Below, in pieces: positions 34,313 to 46,222 of a stretch of DNA of 64,000 bases (within the stretch, counting starts at the first letter, position 1; each line of letters opens with the position of its first letter). This stretch comes from Rhinopomastus cyanomelas (Eukaryota > Chordata > Aves > Bucerotiformes > Rhinopomastidae). The DNA lies in contig VXBP01003664.1 in assembly GCA_013400115.1 (NCBI GenBank), forward strand, positions 30,466 through 94,465. Reading direction: 5' to 3'. The notes under the pieces are model-generated. The model did not search any database and was not told the DNA's origin. It saw nothing but the letters and a program-made list of their open reading frames with translations. The position numbers were made by a program, and so were the translations under genes.

Positions 34313-34687
34313 GATGCTTCTACACAGCCAGCGCTGCAGTCAGCGCTGGGGTCGGTGTCAGAAGTCTCCGTAGGCAGCCTGCAGTGGCCTCTTCAAGCAA
34401 GCAGGGCCTGTTTGCTCTCTACCATCCACCTGCCTCATCCCAAATCATCCCATTTCTCCACTCCTTACATATGTTCACTCAAACCTTGGCCCAAAACTGG
34501 TGCTTCTGGCAGGTTCTGCTGGCTGCCAGCTTTTCCCTGCCCATCCTGGCAGAGAATTTCCTGTCTGCTGCTGGTCTCTACCCATCCAAATTGCCTTTGG
34601 ATGCTGGAAAGTGTCTTCATGCAGTTATTTTCTAACCTCACTGACCTTTCTTCTGATCTGGGTGCAGTTCCAGAAGGACTGTGCCTC
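34313..34687. other. Intergenic, no recognised element
   Basis: About 375 bp; nothing specific seen. Confidence 0.5.
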
Positions 34688-34850
34688 TTGGTCTAGGGGA
34701 TCCTGCTCTGGCAGGGGGATTGGACTGGCTGATCTTTCGAGGTCCCTTCCAATCCCTCATGACTGGATCTAGGGGATCCTGCTGTGTCAGGGGGTTTGAA
34801 CTGGCTGATCTTTTGAGATCCCTTCCAATCCCTGATGTTCTGTGATTTTG
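34688..34850 (+). mobile_element. Two tandem CR1 tails, 76-bp period
   Basis: TCTAGGGGATCCTGC occurs at 34692 and 34768, each followed by GACTGGCTGATCTTT-type and CCCTTCCAATCCCT sequence (the second unit reads GAACTGG). No CR1 body precedes them. Confidence 0.9.
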
Positions 34851-34852
34851 TT

Positions 34853-35462
34853 ACACAGAGCTGCTGAAGAGACCCCAGCGCAGGGCCACAGGGATGGTGG
34901 AGGGAGGGGAGCATCTCCCTGATGAGGAAAGGCTGAGGGAGCTGGGGCTCTTGAACTGGGAAAAAAGAGCCTGAGGGGTGACCTCATGAGTGTTGACCAA
35001 TATGTGAAGGGTGGATGTCAGGAGGAGGGAGCCAGGCTCTGCTCAGGGCACCCAGTGACAGGACAAGGAGCAGTGGGTGTGAGCTGGACCAGAGGAGTTT
35101 CCACATCAGTGTAAGAAGGACCTTCTTGCCTGTGAGGGTGCCAGAGCCCTGGCAGGGGCTGCCCAGTGGGGTTGTGGAGTCTCCTTCTCTGGAGACATTG
35201 AAAACCCTCCTGGACTGTTCCTGTGCGACTGGATCTAGGGGATCCTGCTGTGTCCGGGGGATTGGACTGGCTGCTCTTTCAGGGTCCTTTCCAAACCCTA
35301 AAGACTGGATCTAGGGGATCCTGCCGTGTCAGGGGCACTGCACTGGGTGCTCTTTCAAGGTCCTTCCCAATCCCTAATGCTGTGGGATTCTGTGTGAATG
35401 AGACCCTTCATTACAAGAGCTTTGAAGGTCCCTCTCAATCCCTAACGTTCAGTGATCCTGTG
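34853..35462 (+). mobile_element. CR1 copy whose tail is also repeated
   Basis: Body from CAGAGCTGCTGAAGAGACC. GACTGGATCTAGGGGATCC occurs at 35227 and again at 35303, exactly 76 bp apart; a partial third tail (TTTGAAGGTCCCTCTCAATC) follows to 35462. Confidence 0.92.
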
Positions 35463-36357
35463 ACTTGAGACAGCTGCAAACACCTGAGCTGGTGGCTGTT
35501 CCACATTCCCCCTGTTTATTCTGTTGAAAGCCAATGCTCCGGAGAGCTGCCTGATGTGGATTCCTGGCGATGACAGGCCCGTGCCCTTGTGTTGCTGATG
35601 GGAACATCAAGGCAGACAGGCGCCCCCCCCCCGCTAATGAGCCACCCTGCCCTAACGAGCTCGTGTTTACAGACTGGGGAGAAGGGAGGATAAAAAAACA
35701 GAGGAGAAAGTCAGAAGTACAACCACACATCAACTCGACACTAGTCCCTTTCACTAAGGGCCGGGTTTATTTTGGGAGCTTCTCCCAGCCATCCTGACCT
35801 GCTATTTCTGCTGCAGTCTATCATCCTAAACAAGGAAGGGTTTGGGGGGGTGGGGGGGTTGTGTGTGTGTGAGAAATAAAAATAAGGAAACAATTAGCTG
35901 GAAACAAAATCGTATTAATGGCTGCATTTTAATTACAGCTCCAGAGCTCTCCAAACAGGGCTATCATGCAGAAACCCAGAATTTGCGATGCTTGGCTTGG
36001 TGCAGATGCTCTGCTTTGTGCAAACGGTTGGCTGTTAGGGCTCCATTTCTTGTTTATTCGCTCGCAAAATGAAAGGGTGAGAGCAGCTGCGCAGCAGCCC
36101 AGCAGATCTTCCCACAGCACATCTGGTGCCACCGTCGCTGGATCCTCTCCTGGGCTGGGGGTGCAATTCGGGAGGGGCTAAATGGGTGCTGGGGAGCATC
36201 CAGCCACCCAGAAGCATCATCTCCCGTGTTGCTGGCAGGGCAGTGGGATTGTATCCTATGTGGATGGAATTGGGGGAACAGTTGCATGGTGGAGAGGTGC
36301 TGCCATGCCGGGAAAGGTGCACCTCTCACCCTGATTTGTTTCATCAAAATGGGAAGA
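35463..36357. other. Repeat-free stretch, candidate conserved non-coding DNA
   Basis: About 900 bp. Includes a short (GT)n run at 35861 and an A/T-rich segment 35870-36080 with ACAATTAGCTGG, TATTAATGGC and TTTTAATTACAGCTCC. Confidence 0.4.
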
Positions 36358-36960
36358 GAATCACAGAAACACAGAATTGTAGAGTCGTAGAATCATTAGG
36401 GATTGAAAGGGACCTCAAAAGATCATAGAATCGTAGACTCAAGAGGGATTGGAAGGGACCTCGGAAGATCATAGAATTGTAGAGTCATGGAATCATTCAC
36501 CTTCTTGGGAAATGGCCTTCTTGGTCACCTGGGCACCCTGCTGGCTCAGATTCAGCCACCAGTCAATTAGAGCTCCCAAGTCCCTCTCTGCCAGACAGCT
36601 CTCCAGCCACCCTGCCCCACACCTCTAGCGCTGCAGGGGATTGTTGTGACTAAGAAGCAGGACCCCACACTTGGCTCCATTGAAACGCAGACAGTTACCC
36701 TCAGCCCATCGACACAGTCTGCCCAGGTCCCTCTGTACAGTCTCACTGCCCTCCAGCAGATCGACACTCTCTCCCAGCTCAGTGTTGTCTGCAGACTGAC
36801 TGAGGGGGCACTCAGTCCCCTCATCAAGATCACTGATGAAGATGTTGAACAGGAACAGCCCCAGCACTGAGCCCTGGGGGCCACCATTCATGAGTGGCCT
36901 CCAATCAGATTTAACTCCATTGGCTACAACTCTTTGTTCATCCAACCAGAGTCAGGACTC
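36358..36960 (-). mobile_element. CR1 copy with repeated tail and degraded RT region
   Basis: The tail region 36358-36500 contains two short repeats of ATTGGAAGGGACCTC plus ATCATAGAAT, with an approximate 50-bp period. The body encodes a decayed RT end: GGPQGSVLGLFLFNIFISDL, with the FADD motif changed to SADN, so it is inactive. Confidence 0.9.
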
Positions 36961-37967
36961 TCCCTCTCTGTCCTTCTCTCCCAGCAATGTGAAGTGACTT
37001 ATAATGAGGAGGTGACAATTAGTGGCTTCATGGTGGCACTGATGGCACTGTGAGGGTGGAACAGGGTGGGGTACGGCGACCACAATAACAGGGATGGAGG
37101 CAGTTGTGTTGGCTCCAGTCACCTGGAGTGTCCTCCATCGTTGCTGGTGAGATGTCTGGGGTGAGATCCCTGTGTCATAAATCCTCCAGAATGCTACTCA
37201 TCCGAGTGGAAAGGCCAGGGCCAGAGGCTTTGCAGCTGTGAGTGGCTGGCATGTACTGGGGCTGCCGAAAGCTTCAGCCTCACATGAGATGAGATCAATT
37301 CACTGTGAGTTCAACCAGTGGAAAATGAGGAGGGCTTCCCTTTAACCTCCCTGACTCATTGGATTTCATGTTGATTTGATGGCCAGGGAGTGGAAATGAG
37401 ACCAAAAGAGAGAATTGATTTGGCTTTCCACCTGATTTGATGCAGAATTTGACCCTTGGTGAGAGGCTCTGGGTGACTTAGGGCTATTTGGCCTTCAGGA
37501 GCAGAACCAGCGCTGCTTTGCGATAGAACCAGCATTTTGGTCAAGTTTCTACTATTTTTTTGGGGGGGAAGGGCAAATAAAGCCACAAAGACAGAGGCTT
37601 TGTTGTCACTGACCCAAGAACAAGCCTGTTTCCAGCTGGAGGTTTTTAATTCTCCCCATGAGGGTTCGGATCATTTCTCTGCCCTGTGTGGGAAAAGAGC
37701 CCCTTCGCCAGCCTTTCCTCCTGCTCTCAGGGAGGGAGGAGGGAACCTCATTGCCTCCCCACTGAAACCAGTGTAAACTTTCCTAACCAAAGGATTAAAA
37801 AACTCAACCCTAAAACCCACCCCAAAGGCCATTGGCAGAGACGGGAAGCCTCAGCCAAATGCAGGATCAGATTTATGAGTCATTGAGACCCTGCTATTGT
37901 GCTGGATTTTCTAAGGATCGGCAGCCACTAGAGCAATTCGAGGTGATTGCTGCCCTGTTTGTTGAAG
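36961..37967. other. Intergenic, no recognised element
   Basis: About 1 kb without CR1. Nothing coding seen. Confidence 0.5.
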
Positions 37968-38028
37968 AAGACAATTGGACTAGATGATCTTTCAAGGTCG
38001 GTTACAGTCCCTAATGATTCTATGAAGG
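37968..38028 (+). mobile_element. CR1 tail fragment
   Basis: Sense AATTGGACTAGATGATCTTT to CTAATGATTCTATGA. Confidence 0.85.
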
Positions 38029-38128
38029 CATCAGCGGGGCAAATTAACCCCCTTGTCCCCAAAATGCAGCCAAAACTGAAGGGTTTCCCTCCTCCACCTC
38101 CTGAGCTGCACTAGGATGTTGATTTCAC

Positions 38129-38225
38129 TGAATCACAGAGTCACAGAACATCAGGGATTGGAAGGGACCTCGAAAGATCATCTAGTCTAATCCTCCTGCC
38201 AGAGCAGGACCACCTAGACCAAGTC
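38129..38225 (-). mobile_element. CR1 tail fragment
   Basis: Antisense from GAATCACAGAGTCACAGAAC to GACCACCTAGACCAAGTCG. Confidence 0.88.
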
Positions 38226-39296
38226 GCCCCACAGCATCCTGTCACTCGGCTCCTTCCCGAGGTATATCTCTGCTGGGTCAGAACTGTGTTCATTTTTATC
38301 TTCTTGTCTTGTCTTTCCAGCTGCCTTTTTAGCAGCAATTTGGTACCAGTTTAAATGCCCCAGCTGCACCCTCCAGCATCTTCTTTCTCCTGCCTCAGGG
38401 AGAGGGAGAGGAGAGCTCCCCAAATACCTGCTATTGGAAAGGGAAAGGCAGGAACCAGCTGAGCTGCTGCAGCCTTGAGTTTTCCATGGGATGGCTGGGA
38501 TGGAGCCAGTGTCACCCTCATTCCAGGTTCCTTCCCAGAGTCTCACTGGCTCTTGGCACCAGCCCTAAGCTCTTTATCAGCTGTGGCCACTCCGGGTGCC
38601 TTCAAGCCCAGCTGCATCAGAGGCTGGTGCCAAGGCTGTTGTCACCTCCTGCCCACAGATGAGGATGGGGCATGGGATGGAGGAGCTGAAAAAAACCTCC
38701 CCTGCTTGGAGCCAAGGGCTGATGCAGCAGGGATGGGGAGGTGGTGTGAAACAGTCCACACTGGGGATGTGCAATGCCACTGGGAGCTAGAGATGCTGGC
38801 AGGGATGGAGCTAAGTTGTTTGTGTGTGGGCTGTGATCCCTGGGTCCTGAGCTGGGGCTGAGCAGCAGCTCAAAGCGCAAAAGCAGGAACTTTTCTGCTC
38901 GAAGCGTCACGGTGACCTTGCACAACTTGCCAGCAGATTTCCTGCTGCCATGTTTGAGCTGTGAGCTGTCTAAGGGGCTGCTGATGCAGCTTAGAGGGAG
39001 GATTTCCTAATGCTGGTATCTCCTAACCAGTAACAGCATCTTCGGAATCCTCACAGGAAACTAAACCCAGCTCTTGTGGCCATGGCAGCCACCTCAGGGG
39101 ACTGCTCAGGGTGTCTGGTGGAGTTGGTGACTCCTGACCAGCCACAGAGGTGGAGGATGCAGCTCACCACAGGCACTGGAGGCCCTGAGACCTCTCTGCT
39201 CTTTGTGTCCAGGCTGTTTTTTGCTAGAGCTGGTGCTGGCTACGACCATGCTAGCCCTGATGACTTTTGCAAGCAGAAAGAGGTGGAGAAGGGACC

Positions 39297-39678
39297 TCAG
39301 CATCCTTGCAACATTAGCTAGGAACTGCAGCATCCCTGAAACATTAACTAGTGACCACAGCATTAACCAGAGACTGCAGCAGCCCTGAAACATTAACTAG
39401 AAACCACAGCATTAACCAGGGACTGCAGCATCTCTGAAACATTAACTAGGGACTGCACCATTCCTGGAACATTAACCAGGGACCACAGCATCCCTGAAAC
39501 ATTAACTAGGGACTACAGCACCCCACAGCACTAACCAGGGACTACAGAATCCCCACAGCATTAATTAGAGACCACAACATCCCCAAAACATTAACTAGGG
39601 GCTGCAACACCAAGCAGAGACAGCAGCATCCCCATGGTGTTAACCAGGGACCACTGCATCCCCCTAGCATTAACCAAA
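39297..39678 (+). repeat. About 30-bp minisatellite (CATTAACTAGGGACTGCAG type)
   Basis: About 13 units built on CATTAACTAGGGACTGCAG plus CATCCCTGAAA, with shorter variants lacking the second half. The units alternate between ACTGCAG and ACCACAG forms, suggesting a higher-order pattern. Confidence 0.88.
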
Positions 39679-40190
39679 CTGCCTCTTCTGAGCTGTTTTG
39701 GAAGGAGCCAACCCCTTGCCTGGGCTTCTCTTGGCCACCCAATCGCTGTGTGGCTGCTACACTTCACTGCTCCCGTCTGTCCTGGGCTACTCTCAAGATG
39801 GATGGTCCTCACGCTTGGCTCTGCTGGGTGGTAATGGATGAGGCTGGATGGTCTTCCTGGCTGCCCACGCTGCTCTATCCCCCCTCAGCCTAGTGAGGAA
39901 GTTTCCAGCATTATGCTGTCCCTTGGTTAGAGACACTGTAAATTAAGCAGAGATTTAATAAAGCAACACAGACCAGGAGGACTCACATCTTGAACTTGGA
40001 GGACCCAAGGGATAGGTTTCACCTCAACTTGAGATGAGGTATTTCACTGGGAGATACCTTGGCTTCAGAGAGATCAGTCACCCTGTACAGATATGGGGCC
40101 AACTCTCTCCTTGGAGTTGGGTCCAGAATGACCTGTGTGCTCCTGGATGGGGTTTGATGTGATGCTTTCTTCTCCCTGGTGGGTTATGGA

Positions 40191-40303
40191 GCTCTCAGGG
40201 GGCAGGGGATGCTCTCAGGAGGCAAAGGATGCTCTCAGAAATCAGGGGATGCTCTCAGGGGGCAGAAGATGCTCTCAGAAATCAGGGGATGCTCTCATGG
40301 GCA
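40191..40303 (+). repeat. 20-bp tandem repeat, about six units
   Basis: GCTCTCAG recurs at exactly 40191, 40211, 40231, 40251, 40271 and 40291. Units alternate between a GGGGCAG form and an AAATCAG form. Confidence 0.92.
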
Positions 40304-41539
40304 GGTCTGGGGGCCACTCATGTCAAATCTCTAAGGGACCTGGGGCTATTTACTACAAAATCCATGAAATACAACTGAGAAGAGCCTGGCCACTGGGTTT
40401 TTGCCTTGAAATCACTGCTCAGTGCCTTGTGGCTTTGGTTGCAAACAAGCTGAAGGCCATAAACCCCCTCAATCCCCCACACTTCTGCAGTTTCCCCTTC
40501 TCCTCCTCTTTGACTGGTAAATAAATCTGAGCCCGATTGATTTCAGTTCAGTATCAAAGACACCATTTGCCTTTGGCCTGAGCTGGCAGGATGCTAAACC
40601 CCAGCCAGGAGTGTGGTTTTGGGGTGGGGTTTTGGGGTGGAGTTTTTCCTCCCACACACACTTCTTTTTATAGCTTTTCTGATCGGCAGTTGTGTTGCTG
40701 GTGCTGGCACAGCCTGAGCCACAGCACAGCCATCACCCCCGGAAAAACCTCCCGGTGGGATAGAAACAGTGTTGGCAAATGTTCCCTCCTCACTGGAGCT
40801 TGTGAATCAAAGGGAGAAAAAACCCCAAACCTCATCCCCATCAATGGTTTGAGCAAAGGCTTCTGCTGGGGAGGGAGGACTCATGCCAGAGTCGACGCAT
40901 GTTCCGTCTGGGCGCTGGTGCACCCGCAGCCCTGCTCCCTGTCGAGCGCCGCATGGGTTATAATTAAACAGTCGCTGGCTGGGCTGTGATTCCAGCTTGG
41001 AAAACCTCCAAGTGGCTGTGTTCTTCCCCCAGGACTATCGCGAGGGGGTGTGCTCCTGCCCACCCCCCTCCGGCAGGTCCTCGCCAAGGTTTGTCTTCTG
41101 CAAATCTCACTAATGAGGTCTGGCTGGCCATACGCCGGCTTGGTGATAGCATCTTTCATTAGCCCTGACCTCGCAAGGAGCTGGCTGCTGTTCCCAGAGC
41201 GGTGCCTCCTGGATGCTGCCAGGAAACGGTTCCATGGCCCAGGGAAGCTGCTCTGGGAGCTGGTTGGGGCTGTGCTGAGCCCTGGCTCTAGGTCTTGTGA
41301 ACGTTGGGGGGTATGTTGAGTCCTGGATGTTTGCAGATGAGGTCTTGAGGTTGGGTGCAGCTCTCCCTCCTCCTCAGAGCAAGGAAAGGATGAGGATCTG
41401 CTAAGCCAAGGGGCTTCTGGTGGCCACATGTGGGTGGTCAGGTTGGGTTAGGTGCAGGAGGGGTGAGGAAATGAGTAGGAGAGGACAGGATGTCTCTCCT
41501 TGCATTTAAACATCTCATGGAGCCTCTCGATGGCAACAG

Positions 41540-42110
41540 AGAATCACAGAATCCCAGAGGCTGGTAAAGCCCTCTGAGCTCAGCCAGCCCAGACCAGGAC
41601 CTAACATCAATCCAGTGGCCAGACCTGGGCACTAAGGGCCACAGCCAGGCTGTCCTTCAACACCTCCAGGGATGGATGGAGACTCCAAAACTGCCCTGGG
41701 CAGTCCAGTCCAGTCCAGGCTCTGATCACCCTTTCTGTGAGGAAGAGCTTCCTAACACCCAACCTGACCCTCCCCTGGCAGCTTCAGGCCCTGCTCTCTC
41801 ATCCTGGCGCTGGGTGCCTGGGAGAAGAACCTGACCTCCACCTGACTGCAACCTCCCTTCAGGGATTTGGAGAGAGGCAGGAGGTTCCCCCTCAGTCTCC
41901 TCCAGGCTAAACACCCCCAGGTCCCTCAGCCTTTCCCCATCAGCCTTTCCCTCCCGTCCCTTCCCCAGCCTTGTTGCTCCTCTGTACCTGCTCCAGCCCC
42001 TCCATCTCCTTCTTGGAGTGGCCCAGCTCTGCCCCCAGTACTGGAGGGGAGACCTCCCCAGTGCCCACCCACAGAAGTGAAGACACTGCTGTAAGCAGCC
42101 CTCCAGAGGA
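41540..42110 (-). mobile_element. CR1 fragment, older subfamily
   Basis: Antisense from GAATCACAGAATCCCAGAGG to GGGAGACCTCCCCAGTGCC. Confidence 0.9.
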
Positions 42111-42129
42111 TCTGGGACAAACCACAACC

Positions 42130-42256
42130 ATGGGCTGAACCCACCTGGCCATGTTCCTGCGTGACTGGATCTAGGGAATCCAGCTGTGGCCGGGGACTGG
42201 ACTGGATGAGCTTTCGAGGTCCCTTCCCATCCCTAATGTTCTGGGATTCTGTGAGA
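42130..42256 (+). mobile_element. CR1 3' fragment
   Basis: Sense from AACCCACCTGGCCATG to TTCTGGGATTCTGTGAG. Confidence 0.9.
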
Positions 42257-43032
42257 GGTTCCAACCTCCCTTAACCATCACCTAGTGATGCTGCAACGGG
42301 TCGATGGTTTTTTCCCTTCCCTGGGCTTGAAATTCCCACCCAGCTCTTCAACCACAGACAGAAGTCTGCTCCTGCTTGTCAGGAACAAGGTACTTAATTT
42401 GTCAGCTCGCTACGCTTAATATTTCTTTCATGTTTTGCCTCGTTTTTAAATGCAAAACCTGTCTGGCTAAGCTCATTTCTTTTTTTTTTTTTGCTTTATG
42501 CTCTTTTCCCCCAACTTTATGCTTTTTTCTTTCACTTGATCCTTTTTTTTCCCATTTGATGCTATTTTTTTTTACTTTATACTTCCTCCCCACCCCCAAC
42601 CTCCGCGTCTCCTTGCCCCAGCTCGAGGTGCTGCATTGGAGAGAGCAACATTTAACTAATGGAAAAAAGGGTTTTAAAGTGCTGCTTTTGCACTTCTTTA
42701 ATTGACTTCCCATTTCCATTCCACACGCAGCCCGGCTCATGGCAAAGGCGAAGACAGCGTCGAGTGGAGAAGACCTGCGTCACTTCGCCAGGGTTGATCA
42801 TAATCAAAAATGTATAAAAAACCCCATGAAGAATCAGAATCAATGTGCATTAACTGGCATAATTGCCTAAACAGACCTGGCGGGGGGAGGTAATGGGGCT
42901 CCTGATTAGAAGAAAACACTGAATTTAGTGGAAAGTTTCTATTTGCTTGGGAAGCAGCTGGGTTAGTGGCTGAACCCTTCTTGCAGGAGATGAAGCAGGC
43001 AGAGGGGAGCTCAGAAGTTCAAGGGCTGGTGG
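42257..43032. other. Repeat-free stretch, candidate conserved non-coding element
   Basis: About 780 bp. T-rich tracts at 42479-42580, then a complex A/T-balanced segment 42640-42920 with AACATTTAACTAATGG, CTTTAATTGACTTCCC, GTTGATCATAATC and GGCATAATTGCC. No coding frame. Confidence 0.45.
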
Positions 43033-43505
43033 TCACAGAATCACAGAACATTAGGGGTTGGAAAGGACCTAGAAAGGTCATCCAGTCCGGTCCCCCCTGA
43101 CACAGCAGGATCTCCTAGATCCAGTTGCACAGGAACATGGCCAGGAGGGTTTTAAACTGCTCCAGAGAAGGAGACTCCACAACCCCCCTGGGCAGCCCCT
43201 GCCAGGGCTCTGGAAATCTCACTAGGAAGAAGGTCCTTCTCACACTGATGTGGAACCTCCTCTGGTCCAGCTCACATCCGCTGCTCCTTGTCCTATCACT
43301 GGGTGCCCCTGAGCAGAGCCTAGCTCCATCCTCCTGACACCCACCCTTTCCATATTGATCAACATTCATGAGGTCACCCCGAGCTCCTTTTCCCAGCTCA
43401 AGAGACCCAGCTCCCTCAGCCTTTCCTCAGCAGGGAGATGCTCCCCTCCCTTCATCATCCCTGTGGCTCTGCACTGGGCTCTCTCCAGCAGTTCCATGTC
43501 CTCAC
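43033..43505 (-). mobile_element. CR1 fragment with 3' end
   Basis: Antisense from GTCACAGAATCACAGAAC to CAGCAGTTCCATGTCCTC. Confidence 0.92.
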
Positions 43506-43609
43506 CAAAAAGATGCTCTACTCTCTTCACCATCTTTGTGGGTCTGGTGATGGATGCTTCTATTGGAGAGTATCCTTGGGGAGGGAATTAGGAGGATGGA
43601 AGAATCAGA

Positions 43610-43990
43610 GAGTGGTAGAATAATTTAGGTTGGAAAAGATCTTTAAGCTCATTGAGTCCAATCCTGAACCTACCCTGCTGCTAAACTCTGTCCCTGAGCT
43701 CCAGACCTCCACAACTGTGAAACACAGCCAGTGATGGTGATTCAGTCTCCTCCCTGTGCAGCCTGTTCCAGGTCCAGAGAATCCCTTCCAGGAAGAAGTT
43801 TCTCCTCATAGCCAACTTAACCCTCCCCTGGGGCAGCTTGAGGCCATTTCTTGTCCTTTGGGAGAAGAGACCTGCTCCCACCTCTCTCCACCTTCCTGTC
43901 AGGCAGTTGCAGCCAGCAACAAGGCCTCCCCTCAGCCTCCTTTTCTCCAGACTGACCAGCCCCAGCTCCCTCAGCAGATCTTCAGTGTCT
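43610..43990 (-). mobile_element. CR1 fragment, second subfamily
   Basis: Antisense from GAATAATTTAGGTTGGAAAA to CCCAGCTCCCTCAGCAG. Confidence 0.88.
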
Positions 43991-45248
43991 GTTCTCTCTT
44001 CCAACACCCAGTCCTGACCCAGTGAGGGTCCTGGCTTGCGCTGGCTGCTGTTGCAGTGAGAGGTGAGGGTCCCAAAAGCAGGACTCTCCAGGTAACCCTC
44101 CAGCCCTGCTGGGCTTATTTGAACCTCTAAGCGTTTCGCATCACCACTCAGAGTGCCTCGTAGCTCCGTGGGTGGCACCACCTGCCTCCCAGCCCTTTGC
44201 TCTGTGGATTGTGGTGGTTCTGCCAACTGACCAGCAAAAACCATTGGGCACTGACACTGCCTGAGGACCCTGCGGTTATCTGAGAGCTGCAACCCTGCAG
44301 ACTGAAGATGTTTCCTATCACGCTGGTGTTCAGCACCGCTGGGAATCAGTGGCCGGGATCCTATGGCGGTGGCCGGAGCCGGCCGGTGACGCTGCCGTTG
44401 CCATCACCACCTGCCAGTCCTCCAGAAGCTCCTCCTCTCCACTTGGTATTTGAGAGCAAAAAAAACCCCCAACCAACCCCCAGCCATCCTCCAGGTTCGA
44501 GTATCAGTTTGCATTTGTCCTTCCTTCTCCTTAGCCGCGGCCACCAGCCAGTTTGCCGTCACCCGCCGGGTTGTTTTGCTCCAGCAGCCGGTTGCCCTTC
44601 CGTGCAGAACAAGCAGTGCTCCGGCACGGGGTGTCCCCAGCGCTTCTCATCTCCCAGAACGCCTCCCTGGGCCAGTCGTGTTCATACTGGAGAGTGCAGG
44701 AGCCACGGGGAGCGCTGCCGCCCTCCGTCCTCGCTGCCCACCGCTCGCCGTCGCGCCGGCGAGCGCGGGGGGAGCTGCCGGGACCGAGGTCACAGCCCGG
44801 CCGCAAGGAGTTAAAGGGAAGGTGAAATACTAAGCGGAGGCAAAGAGGCACCGTGAGAAAGGACATGGGATCCCGGGAAAGCAGCTCTGGGGATGAAAAC
44901 CACCCCAAGCTGTCACCTGCAAGGGTCCAGCTGCTCCGCTGCCGCCTTTGCTCCCCGGTGCCCAGCCTGACGCAGCAGGGATGACGATTATCACGGCTCT
45001 GGGATGCCGATGGGGACAAGAAGCTCTGAGTTTTGCTTGGGGAGAAGCAGGAACGTGTTGCAGCGCCATGAGCCCAGCCTGTGGAGCTCTGGGCACCATC
45101 TCTGGAGTTAACTGCAGTAAAAATAATAGTGAAGGTTTTTTCACTCCCAAGGTTTATCGCAGCCCAAACATCCCATCATAGGCAGCTGCTGGGGTGCAGG
45201 AGGCTACAGCTCCAGCACTATCATCGATGGGGAGGTCCTCTAGGGGCG
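43991..45248. other. Intergenic, GC-rich, CR1-free
   Basis: About 1.25 kb with a CpG-rich segment around 44690-44800. Frames up to 168 codons on both strands overlap and show no domains. A promoter-like CpG patch is possible but no gene follows. Confidence 0.4.
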
Positions 45249-45736
45249 ATAGAATCAATAGAATCACATAATCTGAGGGGCTGGAAGGGACCTTCAGAGA
45301 TCATCCAGTCCAACCCCCCTGCCAGAGCAGGATCACCTAGATCAGGTCACACAGGAACATCCAGCAGGGGTTTGAAAGTCTCCAGAGCAGGAGACTCCAC
45401 AACCTCTCTGGGCAGCCTGGGCCAGGGCTCCATCACCCTCACGGGGAAGAAGTTTTTCCTCAAGTTGAGCTGGAACTTATCATCTTCTCGATTGTCCCCA
45501 TTATTCCTTGCCCTGTCACTGGGCACCACTGAGAAGAGACTGGTCCCTTTCTCTTCACCCTCACCCCTCAGATACTTACAGACAGCAGTGAGATCCCTCT
45601 GAGCCTTCTCTCTTGACTCAACAGCCCCAGGATTCTCAGTCTTTCCTCACAGGGAAGATGTTCAAGCCCCTTCATCATCCTCATAGCTCTTCACTGGACT
45701 CTCTCCAGCAGTTCCCTGTCTCTCTTGAATCAGGGG
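45249..45736 (-). mobile_element. CR1 fragment with 3' end
   Basis: Antisense from AGAATCAATAGAATCACATA to TTCCCTGTCTCTCTTGAATC. Confidence 0.92.
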
Positions 45737-46002
45737 TGACCTCAGGGCAGGTGTAAGAGGCTGGACAGTGGCAGCTGTTAGCTCAGGGACAGGGTGTGTC
45801 CCCCAGCAGAAGCCACTTGCTGTGGCTTGCGAGTAGATCTCAGAGACCAGCTGAATCATGCAGCCTTCCAAGGTCCCCAGTGACCTTCAGAGGAAGCCCT
45901 TGAAGGCAGAAACACAAGGCCTCCAGGCAGTGACCAAGAGAAGTCATAAATACTTTTGGGAGAACTTTGAGAGAACATTAACCTGAAGTCTCCTAAACCA
46001 CC

Positions 46003-46222
46003 ATTGTAGACTCAGAATTGCCTGGATTGGGAGAGACCTCCAAAGGGCATCCAATTCAACTTTCCTGCTCTAAGCATGGACATCCTCAACCAGATCAGGC
46101 TGTGGACAGCCTCCCCTTGATTATCTCCAGGGATAGGGCCTCAACTCCCTCCCTGGTCAACCTGTTCCAGTGTTCAACCCCTCTCCTTCTAAAGAGCTTC
46201 TTCCTAACAGCCCATTTCAATC
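46003..46222 (-). mobile_element. CR1 fragment, older subfamily
   Basis: Antisense GGATTGGGAGAGACCTCCAA to TTCTTCCTAACAGCCC. Confidence 0.82.

Larger units (their letters stand above)
38226..41539. other. CR1-free stretch with two minisatellites and candidate regulatory DNA
   Basis: 3.3 kb without CR1. Contains the minisatellites at 39297 and 40191. Segments 40930-41000 (GGTTATAATTAAACAGTCG) and 41080-41260 (ACTAATGAGG, TTTCATTAGCCC) look like conserved non-coding DNA. Overlapping frames up to 182 codons at 40881-41429 have no domains. Confidence 0.5.

Noticed and set aside
39297..40303. CRISPR-like regular repeats
   Set aside because: Direct tandem repeats without unique spacers, in a vertebrate genome. 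They are minisatellites.
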